Origin: Microbacterium sp. SL75
GTDB lineage: Bacteria > Actinomycetota > Actinomycetes > Actinomycetales > Microbacteriaceae
Direction of reading: 5' to 3'
DNA length: 64,000 nt
Assembly: GCF_026625865.1 (NCBI RefSeq)
Contig: NZ_CP113067.1
Span: 1,860,001-1,924,000 of the forward strand
Shown here: in pieces, positions 27,377 to 39,530 of the stretch
How the letters are laid out: the number at the start of each line of letters is the position of its first letter
Position numbering within the stretch: the first letter of the stretch is position 1
Program-made: the position numbers and the translations under genes
Notes under the pieces: generated by a model
Told to the model about the DNA's origin: nothing
Database searches by the model: none
The model's input: only the letters and a program-made list of their open reading frames with translations

Positions 27377-28349
27377 AGGTCATCTCCTTCTTGCTGCCCA
27401 GGATGCCCTGGGGGCGGAAGATCACGAGCAGCATGAGCGCGACGCCGACGATGACGAAGACGAGCATCTGGGACTGGTCTGCGGTGAGGAACGGCAGCAG
27501 TCCGATCGAGGACAGCGCCGGCAACAGGTTCGACAGGAACGCGCGCACGACCCAGAACAGCACGGCGCCGAGCACCGGGCCGAAGATCGTCGCCGCACCA
27601 CCGAGCAGGAGCGCCGTGTACACGAAGAACGTCTGCGAGGTGACGTAGACGTTCGGGTTCACGTTCGTGTCCATGGCGGTGATGATGCCGCCCGCGGCGA
27701 TGATCACACCGCCGATGACGAGTGCCTGCATCTTGAAGGCGAAGACGTTCTTTCCGAGTGCGCGCACGGCGTCTTCGTCTTCGCGGATGCCGCGGATGAC
27801 ACGACCCCAGGGGCTGCGCATGAGCATCCAGACGAGGAGGACCGCGACGGCGACGGCGACCAGGCCGATGAGGATGACGTACCAGCGGTTGGCGTTGTAC
27901 GTCCACGGGCCGATGCCGTAGTCCCCTGCCGGGAGCGGGTTGTTCTCGCCGCGCCACCCCGACTGGAAGTTGAACAGGCCGTCGGCCGAGCCCGTGACGC
28001 CACGGAAGGTCGAGGTGAGGAACACCAGTCGGAGGATCTCGGCGGCCGCGATCGTGACGATGGCGAGGTAGTCGCCTCGCAGCCGAAGCGTCGGGATGCC
28101 CATGATGAGCGCGAACACGACGGCCGCTGCGAAACCGATCAGAGCGGCGAGCGGCCACGCAAGGCCGAACGTCAGGATCGAGATCGCGAAGCCGTAGGCG
28201 CCGATGGCCATGAAGCCGGCGACGCCCATGTTGAGAAGGCCGGCGAAGCCGAAGTGCATCGACAGGCCGATGGCCGCAAGGGCGTAACCGAACGTGGCCG
28301 GCGCGAGGATCTGCGAGGCCGTGTTCGAGAGGATCTGCAGGAAGTCCAT
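27366..28349 (-). CDS. livM: Branched-chain amino-acid-type ABC transporter permease LivM
   Basis: 327-residue inner permease with about nine hydrophobic segments. Family pieces: FGFAGLLNMGVAGFMAIGAYG near the N-terminus, RGDYLAIVTIAAAEILRL and SPWGRVIRGIREDEDAVRALGKN (the cytoplasmic loop that docks the ATPase), ending with RPQGILGSKKEM. ATG 28349 lies seven bases after livH. Forms the channel with LivH. Confidence 0.94.
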   Translation of the reverse strand: MDFLQILSNTASQILAPATFGYALAAIGLSMHFGFAGLLNMGVAGFMAIGAYGFAISILTFGLAWPLAALIGFAAAVVFALIMGIPTLRLRGDYLAIVTIAAAEILRLVFLTSTFRGVTGSADGLFNFQSGWRGENNPLPAGDYGIGPWTYNANRWYVILIGLVAVAVAVLLVWMLMRSPWGRVIRGIREDEDAVRALGKNVFAFKMQALVIGGVIIAAGGIITAMDTNVNPNVYVTSQTFFVYTALLLGGAATIFGPVLGAVLFWVVRAFLSNLLPALSSIGLLPFLTADQSQMLVFVIVGVALMLLVIFRPQGILGSKKEMTFVR

Positions 28350-28356
28350 GGTTTAC

Positions 28357-29673
28357 CTACCCGATTCGCTCTCGGCGGCCGAGGATGCCCTGCGGCCGGA
28401 AGAGGAGGATGACGATGAGCACGACGAGGGCGCCCACATACTTCATGTCGGAGGGGATCCACAGGGTGGACACCTCGACGAGGAGGCCGACCACGATCGA
28501 GCCGATGAGAGCTCCGAACGCGGTACCGAGTCCGCCGAGCACGACGGCGGCGAACATGAGCAGCAGGATGCCGGAACCCATGTCCCAGCGGATGCCGGGG
28601 CGGAAGTAGGCCCACAGCACGCCCGCGAGACCGGCGAGAGCGGATGCCAGGATCCAGACCATGCGCACGACGTTGTCGACGTCGATGCCGCTGGCGGCGG
28701 CGAGCGAGGGGTTGTCGGACACCGCACGGGTGGCCCGGCCCAGACGCGTCCGGGTGAGGAACCACGCGAAGGCCGCGATCACGACGATCGAGATGCCCAT
28801 GCTCGTCAGGTCGGTCACGCTGATGCGGATCGATCCGAGGCCCGGGATGATGTCGCTCGACGCGCCCGGGAGCTGCTGCGTGCCGCCGCCGATGAAGATC
28901 TGGAACACGTAGCGCAGCGCCAGTGACAGACCGATCGAGACGATCATGAGCTGGACGATGCCGAGACCCTTCCTTCGAAGGGGCCTCCAGATCCCGGCAT
29001 CCATCGCGAGGCCGAAGACTCCCGAGAGGACAACCGCGAGGGGGATCGCGATCCAGATCGACCATCCGGTGCCCGCGCTCAGGAACAACGCGGCGATGGC
29101 GCCGAAGGTCACCATCTCGCCGTGGGCGAAGTTCGACAGGCCCGTCGTGCCGAACACGAGCGAGAGTCCGATCGCGGCGAGGGCGAGCATGAGGCCGAAG
29201 TTCAGGCCGTTCACCGTGCGCGAGAGCAGCTGGTCCATGAAGCCGACCGTCTGGCGTTCCGCGGCGCCGAGGGTGAAGTTGCTCGAGACGGTGCTGGAGC
29301 TGCCGAACTGCACCTGCCGCTCGAACTCCTGGCCGTCCGGAACAGTCACACCCGAGGGGAGGGAGTTGCGATCCAGGTCCACTGTCCAGGACCCCTCTTT
29401 GGTGGGGACCTTGATTGTCGCGCGACCGCGCTCGTCTGTCGTGGCCTCGCCCGTGAAGGAACCGTCGGTGGCGGTGACCTTCGCCTGAGCGACGGGCTCT
29501 CCCTCGGAGCGCACGTTCACCGTGATGGAATAGGGAAGATCCTCGTCGTTGACGGCTGCCGTCGATGCGGGGGCGAACCCGAGCACCAGAGCGGCAGCGA
29601 AGAGTCCTGACAGCAGCGTCAGGATCGAGCGTCGACGGCGAGGCATCCGTGGAGATGCTTGCCGAGTGGTCAC
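28357..29673 (-). CDS. livH: ABC permease LivH fused to an exported N-terminal domain
   Basis: 438-residue protein, about 140 longer than ordinary LivH. Residues 1-40 form a signal peptide (RRRR, hydrophobic core, APASTAA). Residues 41 to about 130 look like an extracellular beta-sandwich of the carboxypeptidase-regulatory/Ig type (YSITVNVRSEGEPVAQAKVTA, GRATIKVPTKEGSWTVDLD). The LivH permease follows (about 145-438; FGTTGLSNFAHGEMVTFGA, GRATRAVSDNPSLAAASGID). GTG 29673 follows a perfect AGGAGG. The extra domain may help capture the binding lipoprotein (inference). Confidence 0.92.
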   Translation of the reverse strand: MTTRQASPRMPRRRRSILTLLSGLFAAALVLGFAPASTAAVNDEDLPYSITVNVRSEGEPVAQAKVTATDGSFTGEATTDERGRATIKVPTKEGSWTVDLDRNSLPSGVTVPDGQEFERQVQFGSSSTVSSNFTLGAAERQTVGFMDQLLSRTVNGLNFGLMLALAAIGLSLVFGTTGLSNFAHGEMVTFGAIAALFLSAGTGWSIWIAIPLAVVLSGVFGLAMDAGIWRPLRRKGLGIVQLMIVSIGLSLALRYVFQIFIGGGTQQLPGASSDIIPGLGSIRISVTDLTSMGISIVVIAAFAWFLTRTRLGRATRAVSDNPSLAAASGIDVDNVVRMVWILASALAGLAGVLWAYFRPGIRWDMGSGILLLMFAAVVLGGLGTAFGALIGSIVVGLLVEVSTLWIPSDMKYVGALVVLIVILLFRPQGILGRRERIG

Positions 29674-31495
<1,822 letters not shown>

Positions 31496-31509
31496 GCGTC
31501 GCAGCGAAG

Positions 31510-31533
31510 GGCCGGGTGCACGAGTGCCCGGCC
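31510..31533 (+). terminator. guaB terminator
   Basis: Seven-bp stem (GGCCGGG at 31510-31516 with CCCGGCC at 31527-31533) extended by CAC/GTG inside the loop, followed by GTTCT, 15 bases after the stop. Confidence 0.6.
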
Positions 31534-31595
31534 GTTCTGCGACCCGGGAGGGCGTCACGAGGTGGGCCCGAATCGCCCGCCGTTACGCTGACGGC

Positions 31596-32252
31596 ATGAT
31601 CGGACGCAGAAGTCACCCCCGAGCTTCGGTCTCGGCGCGCCGGACGGAGGCCTTCACCGACGGCGTGTTCGCGATCGCCGCGACCCTGCTCGTTCTCGGG
31701 CTCACCGACCACCCCGTGGGGGCGCTGGATTCCGACGCGGCGCTCGGTACCGCGCTGGCCGAGCTCGCCCCGACGCTCGCGACGTTCGTCATCGCGTTCC
31801 TGGTGCTCTGCCGCTTGTGGATGACGCACGTCGAACAGTTCGAGCACATCGTGCGGGTGGACACCCTGGGCATGTGGTTGAACACGTTGCGGTTGTTGTT
31901 CGTCGTGCTGGTGCCGTTCGCGGCCTCCGTCAACTACGGCGGCGAGAACCTGAGGCTCGGACAACTCGTGCTGCCCGGGGTGTTCTTGGTGTCGTTGTTC
32001 TTCAGCTGGCTGCAATGGCTCTGGGCCGCGCGGTCGGGCGCCGTGGCCGACCTCTCCGCTGTCGAGACGCGCGCCGCCGGGCGGGCCGGTCTCACCGCCG
32101 TCGTCGTCGGTGCGGGTGTCGTCGCGCTCAGCCCGTGGCTGGGCTCTTGGGCGTTCCTGCTGTACGTCGTCGACGGGCCGCTGACACGCGCGCTGGGTGG
32201 CCGACATTCGTCGGTGGACGATCCCGACGGGGATGTCGGAGGGCGCGGGTAG
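31596..32252 (+). CDS. TMEM175-family potassium channel protein
   Basis: 218-residue membrane protein with about six hydrophobic segments. The family signature RxxxFxDxVFAIxxTLL is seen in the first helix (RTEAFTDGVFAIAATLLVL), which lines the pore in bacterial TMEM175 channels. ATG 31596 is preceded by TACGCT (31584-31589) at six bases, so it is leaderless; the frame continues upstream but without support. The role in this neighbourhood is unclear. Confidence 0.85.
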   Translation: MIGRRSHPRASVSARRTEAFTDGVFAIAATLLVLGLTDHPVGALDSDAALGTALAELAPTLATFVIAFLVLCRLWMTHVEQFEHIVRVDTLGMWLNTLRLLFVVLVPFAASVNYGGENLRLGQLVLPGVFLVSLFFSWLQWLWAARSGAVADLSAVETRAAGRAGLTAVVVGAGVVALSPWLGSWAFLLYVVDGPLTRALGGRHSSVDDPDGDVGGRG

Positions 32253-32261
32253 GCTGAGGGG

Positions 32262-33383
32262 GTGACCATGGAGATCGATCTCGGCCGCGCCAAGCGCGCC
32301 CGCCGCGCGTACACCTTCGACGACATCGCCGTCGTGCCGTCGCGGCGCACGCGCAACCCCGAAGACGTCTCGACCGCGTGGACCATCGACGCGTTCCCCT
32401 TCGAGATCCCCGTGCTCGGTGCCCCCATGGATTCCGTGGTCAGCCCCCGCACGGCGATCGAGCTGGGCCGCCTCGGCGGACTGGGCGTGCTCGATCTCGA
32501 GGGGCTGTGGACGCGCTACGACGACCCCGAGCCCTTGCTGGCCGAGATCGCCACGCTCGCGGACGCCGATGCCACGCGTCGCATGCAAGAGCTCTACGCC
32601 GAGCCCATCAAGCCCGAGCTCGTGCGCGATCGCCTCGCCGAGGTGCGGGCCGCGGGCGTCACGGTCGCGGGCGCCCTCACGCCGCAGCGCACGCAGGACC
32701 TGTACGAGACCGTGGTCGCCGCGGGCGTCGACCTGTTCGTGATCCGAGGCACCACGGTGTCGGCGGAGCACGTGTCGAAGGTCGCCGAGCCGCTCAACCT
32801 CAAGAAGTTCATCTACGACCTCGATGTCCCCGTGATCGTGGGCGGGGCGGCCACCTACACGGCCGCTCTGCACCTCATGCGCACCGGTGCCGCGGGCGTG
32901 CTCGTCGGGTTCGGCGGGGGAGCGGCTTCGACCACGCGCGCCACCCTCGGACTGCACGCCCCGATGGCCACCGCGGTGGCCGACGTCGCCGGCGCTCGCC
33001 GCGACTACCTCGACGAGTCGGGCGGACGCTACGTGCACGTGATCGCCGACGGCGGGGTGGGCACCTCGGGCGACATCGTCAAGGCGCTCGCCATGGGCGC
33101 CGACGCGGTCATGCTCGGAGTCGCGCTCGCCCGCGCGACCGATGCCCCCGGCCGCGGCTTCCACTGGGGTCCCGAAGCGCACCACCCCAAGCTTCCCCGC
33201 GGTCGTCGTGTCGAGGTCGACCGCGTCGGTCCGCTCGAGCAGGTCCTCTACGGCCCCGCTCCGGTCGCCGACGGCACGGCCAACCTCATCGGCGCCCTCA
33301 AGAAGTCGATGGCGACCACCGGGTACTCCGACCTCAAGGAATTCCAACGCGTCGAGGTCGTCGTCGCCCCTTACGGGCACTGA
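32262..33383 (+). CDS. guaB3: GuaB3-family IMP dehydrogenase-related protein
   Basis: 373-residue TIM-barrel protein related to IMP dehydrogenase but without CBS domains. FDDIAVVPSRRTR and LGAPMDSVVSPRTAIELGRLGGLGVL match the family. At the catalytic-loop position it reads FGGGAASTTR, so a Ser stands where IMPDH has its nucleophilic Cys. Whether it has IMPDH, GMP reductase or no activity is open. GTG 32262 is supported by TAGGCT (32250-32255) six bases upstream; ATG 32268 is the alternative. Confidence 0.92.
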   Translation: MTMEIDLGRAKRARRAYTFDDIAVVPSRRTRNPEDVSTAWTIDAFPFEIPVLGAPMDSVVSPRTAIELGRLGGLGVLDLEGLWTRYDDPEPLLAEIATLADADATRRMQELYAEPIKPELVRDRLAEVRAAGVTVAGALTPQRTQDLYETVVAAGVDLFVIRGTTVSAEHVSKVAEPLNLKKFIYDLDVPVIVGGAATYTAALHLMRTGAAGVLVGFGGGAASTTRATLGLHAPMATAVADVAGARRDYLDESGGRYVHVIADGGVGTSGDIVKALAMGADAVMLGVALARATDAPGRGFHWGPEAHHPKLPRGRRVEVDRVGPLEQVLYGPAPVADGTANLIGALKKSMATTGYSDLKEFQRVEVVVAPYGH

Positions 33384-33395
33384 TCCCGGAGCCCC

Positions 33396-34265
33396 ATGAC
33401 CTCCACCCCCACGACCGAGCCGGCTCCGCCGCAGATCTTTCCGCCGACGCTGCGGGAGGTCATGCTGCGGCCGCGCTGGATCGCGCTGCTGGCGTTCTCG
33501 CTCATCGTGGCGGGCGCGCTGGCGTGGCTGGGGCAGTGGCAGTTGGGGCGCGCGGTCGACACCGCACCCCCCGAGCCGGGTCAGACCGAGATCGTGCGAC
33601 CGCTCGCCGACGTCGTCCAGCCGGGCGACTACCTTGCCGAGCCCCTCGTGGGACAGCGGGTCGAGACGAGCGGCACCTGGGTGGCATCCGACTTCATCGT
33701 CGTCTCGTCGCGGTACAACGACGACGTCCAGGGCTACTGGGTGACCGGGCAGTTGCGCGTCGCCGGCGCGGCTCAGCCGACGTCGATCGCCGTCGCCACC
33801 GGGTGGACGAGCAGCCGCGATCAGGCCGATGCGGCCGCCGATGAGCTGCGCGCCGAGGCCGAGGCCGATCCCACCGCGGTGGTGGAGGTCACCGGCCGTC
33901 TCATCTCCGACGAGGGGGCGTCCATTCCGCCCGCCGACGCCGATCCTCTGACGCTCGTGAAGATGTCGCCGGCCATGCTGCTGGGCCGCTGGCACGACAC
34001 GCAGGGTCTCGATGTCTACCGGCAATACATCGCGTCGCAGACGGCGATCGGCCCGCTCGACGCGATCGCATCGCCCGCGCCCGATGAGCGCTCGCGCGTC
34101 AACTGGCTCAACATCTTCTACGCGGCCGAGTGGGCCATCTTCGCCGGCTTCGCGCTGTACCTCTGGTATCGCCTCGCGCGCGACGCCTGGGAGAAAGAAG
34201 TGGAAGATCTCGAGGACGAACAGTCCGAGGCCCTCGCGGCGGGCGCCGCGGAATCCCGCGACTAG
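33396..34265 (+). CDS. SURF1 family protein
   Basis: 289-residue membrane protein of the SURF1/Shy1 family, which assists cytochrome c oxidase assembly. Two transmembrane helices bracket the protein, at about 29-47 (IALLAFSLIVAGALAWLGQWQL) and about 240-260 (LNIFYAAEWAIFAGFALYLWYRL), with the extracytoplasmic domain between. GQWQLGR and the NWLNIFYAAEW segment are typical. It lies 12 bases after guaB3 and 10 before the DUF3817 gene, so likely part of the same unit. Confidence 0.9.
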   Translation: MTSTPTTEPAPPQIFPPTLREVMLRPRWIALLAFSLIVAGALAWLGQWQLGRAVDTAPPEPGQTEIVRPLADVVQPGDYLAEPLVGQRVETSGTWVASDFIVVSSRYNDDVQGYWVTGQLRVAGAAQPTSIAVATGWTSSRDQADAAADELRAEAEADPTAVVEVTGRLISDEGASIPPADADPLTLVKMSPAMLLGRWHDTQGLDVYRQYIASQTAIGPLDAIASPAPDERSRVNWLNIFYAAEWAIFAGFALYLWYRLARDAWEKEVEDLEDEQSEALAAGAAESRD

Positions 34266-34275
34266 ACTGGCCTCC

Positions 34276-34793
34276 ATGCCCCGCGCCCCCAAGCTCGCCT
34301 CTTTCCCGGCGATCCGCGGAGCCCTGAAGTTCTACCAGATCTGCTCGATCATCACGGGTATCGGCCTGCTGCTGCTGGTCGCCGAGATGATCCTGAAGTA
34401 CACGCCCATTCACGTGGAGCTGTTCCTCGGCGGATCCGGTGGATTCCTGTGGTTCGCGGATGCCGTGCCCGGCCCCGACTGCCAGTGGTTCTCGCTCTTC
34501 GTCCCCGGCGGTAACGGCTGCTCGATCCTGTCGACCGGCGACGGCGTGAACGTCTCGCTGGCGATCCTGGTGGTCCACGGTTGGTTCTACGTCGTCTACC
34601 TCATCTCGTGCTTCCGCGTGTGGAGCCTCATGCGGTGGCCGTTCCGCCGGTTCGTCTTCCTCGCCCTCGGTGGCGTGGTGCCGTTCCTCTCCTTCATCCT
34701 CGAGGTGCGCACCGCCCGTCGCGTGCGCGCCTATCTCGCCGAGCGTGAGGCCGCGAAGGCCGCCGCTCCCGTTCCCGCCCCGGAAGGCAACCG

Positions 34794-34797
<4 letters not shown>
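34276..34797 (+). CDS. DUF3817 domain membrane protein
   Basis: 173-residue membrane protein with four hydrophobic segments (about 22-44, 90-110, 120-140). [23 protein letters not shown] and [19 protein letters not shown] match DUF3817. ATG 34276 is preceded by TAGACT (34263-34268) at seven bases, suggesting its own leaderless promoter. The stop overlaps guaA (GTGA at 34794-34797), a common actinobacterial arrangement. Function unknown. Confidence 0.88.
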
Positions 34798-36374
<1,577 letters not shown>

Positions 36375-36415
36375 GCGTCTAGCCCGCTCCCGCGCCGACG
36401 TCGTCGGCCGGCTCC

Positions 36416-36477
36416 GGGGCACCGCCTTCGGGTCGAGAGCGGGGCCCCTACCCCGATCGACCCGAAGACGGTGCCCC
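36416..36477 (+). terminator. Long terminator hairpin after guaA
   Basis: Two 21-base arms (36416-36436 and 36457-36477) pair with one mismatch; the 20-base loop can form its own GGGG/CCCC stem. It starts 42 bases after the guaA stop. The rest of the gap to the glycosyltransferase start at 36685 shows no gene. Confidence 0.75.
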
Positions 36478-36684
36478 TTCGCCGTCCGGCGTCGGCGGCG
36501 CTCCGTCTGTCCGCGGAGGGTATGCAAAACCGGGACGCTGGCCCGATCGACTCGGGAGGGCGTGTCACGTGTCCTCGCGTTCGCGGCTGGGCGTGCGTTC
36601 CAGCGCTTCCGGCGGAAAGAAGGACAGGGCTGCCGTGTCTCCGACGTGCCGCGGGGGACGCGGCGGGTGGGGGAGGATGGGGGC

Positions 36685-38052
36685 GTGACTTCCGGCGACT
36701 TCCCCGACGCGTGGTACCTCATCCTGTCGAGCCGGCTGATACCCGACCTCGACGGCGGGTACACGATCGCCACCCTCGCGCGGGCGCGGCAGATGGCCCA
36801 GGCCGGCGCGGACCCCCTCCTGCTGACCGTCGACCCGGGTGACGCCGACGCTCACTCTGCGCAGCGCGCGACCTTCGTCGAGCGGGGGGCGGCCTCGGCA
36901 TCCGGGATCTTCCGCAACCTCTTCGACGAGGCCGTCGACGCCGAGGGGGGAGCCGCGGCGTGGTTGCGCGAAGCGGCGCACGCGGGGGACGCCGACCCGG
37001 CGCTGGAGTACCGCCTCGTGGCCGGGGGAGCGGTCGAGCTCCCCGTGGTCATCGACCCCGACTGGCACCTCGCGACCGCGCCGATCGTGATCCGGGATGC
37101 CGCGGGCGGACCCGTCGGCGTGATCGACGGATTCGGGGCGCTGTACCGCGCGTGGCTGACGCACCTGGCCGACCGGCTCCGTGTCGACAACGACCGGCCG
37201 ATCGTCGTCATCTGCGAGTCGCGGCAGCTCGGCGAGCTCATCGCGGGCTGGGGCGATGACGACGTGCGGATCGTGCACGCGGTGCACACGATCCACCTCG
37301 AGCCGCCGTTCCAGGCCGACTCGGAGCTGAACCCCCTGTGGACGCGGTGGTTTGAGATCTCACCGCGCTTCGACGCCGTGCTGTGGCCGACCGCGTACCA
37401 GCGCGATGACGTGCGGGCGCGCTTCGGCACCGCGGCGAACGACGTGGTCGCACCGCACGGCGTGGAGGCTCCGGATGCCGTTGTGTCGGCGTCGCAGCGT
37501 GAGCGGGGCCTCGTCGTGGTGCTGGGGCGACTCGCCCCCGGCAAACGGCTCGACCGGGCGATCGACGCCTTCGCGCGCGTTCTCGGCGACGTGCCGGACG
37601 CTCGGCTCGAACTCTGGGGCGAGGGAGCGCAGCGCGGGGCACTCGAGGCTCTCGTCGCCGAACACGGACACGAACACGCCGTCTCGCTGCCCGGGCTCAC
37701 CACCGAGCCGGGCGCTGTGCTCGACCGAGCCGCCGTGTACCTGACGACCTCCGCCTTCGAGGGGCAGGGGCTCGCTCTCGCTGAAGCTCTCGCGCACGGG
37801 ACGCCGGTGGTGGCGTGGGATATCCGCTACGGCCCGCGCGACATGCTCGCGTCGGGTGGCGGCATCCTGGTTCCGGACGGCGATGACGACGCTCTGGTCG
37901 ATGCGCTGCGGCGGGTGCTCACCGACGACGGGCTGCGTGAGAGTCTTGCGGCCGAGGCGCGGCAGGCAGCGGATGCCGTGAGCCCGGCGCGCGCGATGAG
38001 CACCCTCGCGGCTGTGGCACAAGAGGTGCTGGGGCGGTCGCGCCGGCGCTGA
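36685..38052 (+). CDS. Family 4-type glycosyltransferase
   Basis: 455-residue GT-B glycosyltransferase. The N-terminus ILSSRLIPDLDGGYTIATLARARQM and the C-terminal FEGQGLALAEALAHGTPVVAWD followed by IRYGPRDML resemble poly(glycerol-phosphate) alpha-glucosyltransferase-type enzymes, so a wall-polymer or exopolysaccharide role is plausible (inference). The nucleotide-sugar site is in VVVLGRLAPGKRLDRAIDAF. GTG 36685 follows GGGGGAGGATGGGGG; the frame extends to 36562 but the upstream residues are Arg-rich and unlike the family. No signal peptide. Confidence 0.87.
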   Translation: MTSGDFPDAWYLILSSRLIPDLDGGYTIATLARARQMAQAGADPLLLTVDPGDADAHSAQRATFVERGAASASGIFRNLFDEAVDAEGGAAAWLREAAHAGDADPALEYRLVAGGAVELPVVIDPDWHLATAPIVIRDAAGGPVGVIDGFGALYRAWLTHLADRLRVDNDRPIVVICESRQLGELIAGWGDDDVRIVHAVHTIHLEPPFQADSELNPLWTRWFEISPRFDAVLWPTAYQRDDVRARFGTAANDVVAPHGVEAPDAVVSASQRERGLVVVLGRLAPGKRLDRAIDAFARVLGDVPDARLELWGEGAQRGALEALVAEHGHEHAVSLPGLTTEPGAVLDRAAVYLTTSAFEGQGLALAEALAHGTPVVAWDIRYGPRDMLASGGGILVPDGDDDALVDALRRVLTDDGLRESLAAEARQAADAVSPARAMSTLAAVAQEVLGRSRRR

Positions 38053-38189
38053 ATCGCGCAACCCGGGATTGCGTTCCGTGTGCGTTGTCGCTCGAGCCGA
38101 GCCGAGGCGCGGCCTGGCGGTGCCGGGGTCCTCGCCCACCCGTACGTCCCGCTCCGACCGACACGGTCCGAGCCGCGTAGGCGTCCGCG

Positions 38190-38903
38190 TCAGCCGCGCG
38201 CGACCCTCCGCACCGCGTCCGCCGCATCCGCCGGAGAGCCGCGGAACGCCGGGCCGTGGCCGGGCAGCACCCAGTCGGCATCCAGTCCCGCGATGCGATC
38301 GAGCGAGGCGAGCGCCTCGGCCGGGTCGTCGGTGAAGGGCGCGGGTCCGGGGCCGGTGCGACCGGTCAGGACGTGGCGCGTCGTGAGGGCGTCGCCGACG
38401 AACACGGCGCGCACCGCGGGGGAGAAGACCGCGACGCTACCCGGGGAGTGACCGGGCATGCCGACGATGCGAGGGCTTCCGGGGAGGTCGAGGGTCTCGC
38501 CGTCGGCGACCTCGCGCACCTCGGTCAGCCACTGCGGACGCATCCCCTTGCGGATGCCGAAGGCGGCGAAGCTCAGCAGTGGGCCGAGGCGGAACGGGCC
38601 CATCGCGCTCTTCGGCTTGTCGCCCCCGCGGGCGCGATCGGCGTCGCCCGCATGCACGAAGACGGGGACGCCGTGCTCGCGGCGGAGCCGCTCCGCGAAG
38701 CCGACGTGGTCGCTGTCGCCGTGGGTGAGGATGACGCCGCGGATGTCGTCGAGGGTTCGGCCGAGGCCGTCCAGTTCGTGGCGCAGGTCGGCGTACATGC
38801 CGGGGAGTCCGGCGTCGACGAGGGTGATGCCGTCGGGGGCGACGACGAGGTAAGAGGCGACGATGTCGTTGCCGATGCGGTGGAGCGATGGAGCGAGTCT
38901 CAC
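38190..38903 (-). CDS. MBL-fold metallo-hydrolase
   Basis: 237-residue metallo-beta-lactamase-fold hydrolase. The metal-binding motif is THGDSDHVG (HxDxDH form, with Gly in the usual Ala/Ser place), with further ligands in GMPGHSPGSVAVF and VLPGHGPAF. GTG 38903 is preferred because AAAGG lies six to eight bases upstream and because an ATG at 38939 falls inside the operator palindrome. It is divergent from the TetR gene at 38973, which probably controls it. Substrate unknown; glyoxalase II-like or lactonase activity is possible. Confidence 0.85.
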   Translation of the reverse strand: MRLAPSLHRIGNDIVASYLVVAPDGITLVDAGLPGMYADLRHELDGLGRTLDDIRGVILTHGDSDHVGFAERLRREHGVPVFVHAGDADRARGGDKPKSAMGPFRLGPLLSFAAFGIRKGMRPQWLTEVREVADGETLDLPGSPRIVGMPGHSPGSVAVFSPAVRAVFVGDALTTRHVLTGRTGPGPAPFTDDPAEALASLDRIAGLDADWVLPGHGPAFRGSPADAADAVRRVARG

Positions 38904-38918
38904 GGGGTGCCTTTCTGA

Positions 38919-38939
38919 ATGGCTACGAACATTAGCCAT
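38919..38939. promoter_or_regulatory. Probable TetR operator
   Basis: Inverted repeat ATGGCTA, seven bases, TAGCCAT (38919-38939) between the divergent MBL and TetR genes. A related half-site array (TAGC at 38943-38946, 38950-38953 and 38955-38958) continues toward tetR. Binding by the adjacent TetR protein is inferred. Confidence 0.6.
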
Positions 38940-38972
38940 GATAGCTTATTAGCGTAGCCATGAGGAGGGTCC

Positions 38973-39530
38973 GTGCCCACACCGGAGAGAACGTCGCTCG
39001 ACGAGATCGTCGAGGCGGCCGCGCGACTGCTCGAAGAGGGCGGACCCAGCGTCGTGACGATGCAGGCCGTCGCCCAGGCGGTCGGGGTCAAGGCTCCGTC
39101 GCTGTATAAGAGGGTGCGCGACCGCGAGGCCCTGCTCGGACTCGTCGGGGCAGCCGCGGCCGACGACCTGACGGTGCGGCTCGAGACGGCATCCGCGAAT
39201 CTCGACGACCTACTGGTCGCCTTTCGCGCGTTCGGGCACGACAGGCCGGAGGCGTTCCGTCTGTTGTCCACGACGGTGGTGGATGCCGACCGACTTGCTG
39301 CCACGAGCGCGCCGGTGCTGCGCGCGACGACGTCGGCGGTGGGTGAGGCGCACGCGCTCGACGCCGCTCGGCTGTTGACGGCGTGGGCCACCGGGTTCGT
39401 CACGATGGAGCTCGCGGGGGCCTTCCGCCTCGGCGGCGACCTCGACGACGCGTACCGCTACGGTCGGCGCCACCTGGTCGCCTCGCTCACGCGGGATCAG
39501 GGAGCTGAGCGGCCGGCCCAGGGGTCGTAG
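38973..39530 (+). CDS. TetR/AcrR family repressor
   Basis: 185-residue regulator. HTH in the first 50 residues (DEIVEAAARLLEEGGPSVVTMQAVAQAVGVKAPSLYKRVRDREALL); the ligand domain (about 60-170) contains ELAGAFRLGGDLDDAYRYG, typical of the WHG-type TetR C-terminus. GTG 38973 sits two to three bases after GAGGAGGG, a short spacing. Its 3' end overlaps the convergent LigD-type gene by 34 bases. Likely represses the divergent MBL hydrolase. Confidence 0.87.
   Translation: MPTPERTSLDEIVEAAARLLEEGGPSVVTMQAVAQAVGVKAPSLYKRVRDREALLGLVGAAAADDLTVRLETASANLDDLLVAFRAFGHDRPEAFRLLSTTVVDADRLAATSAPVLRATTSAVGEAHALDAARLLTAWATGFVTMELAGAFRLGGDLDDAYRYGRRHLVASLTRDQGAERPAQGS

Noticed and set aside
36562..36684. Longer N-terminus for the glycosyltransferase
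   Set aside because: The added residues are Arg-rich and unlike the family, and a GGGGGAGG site precedes GTG 36685.
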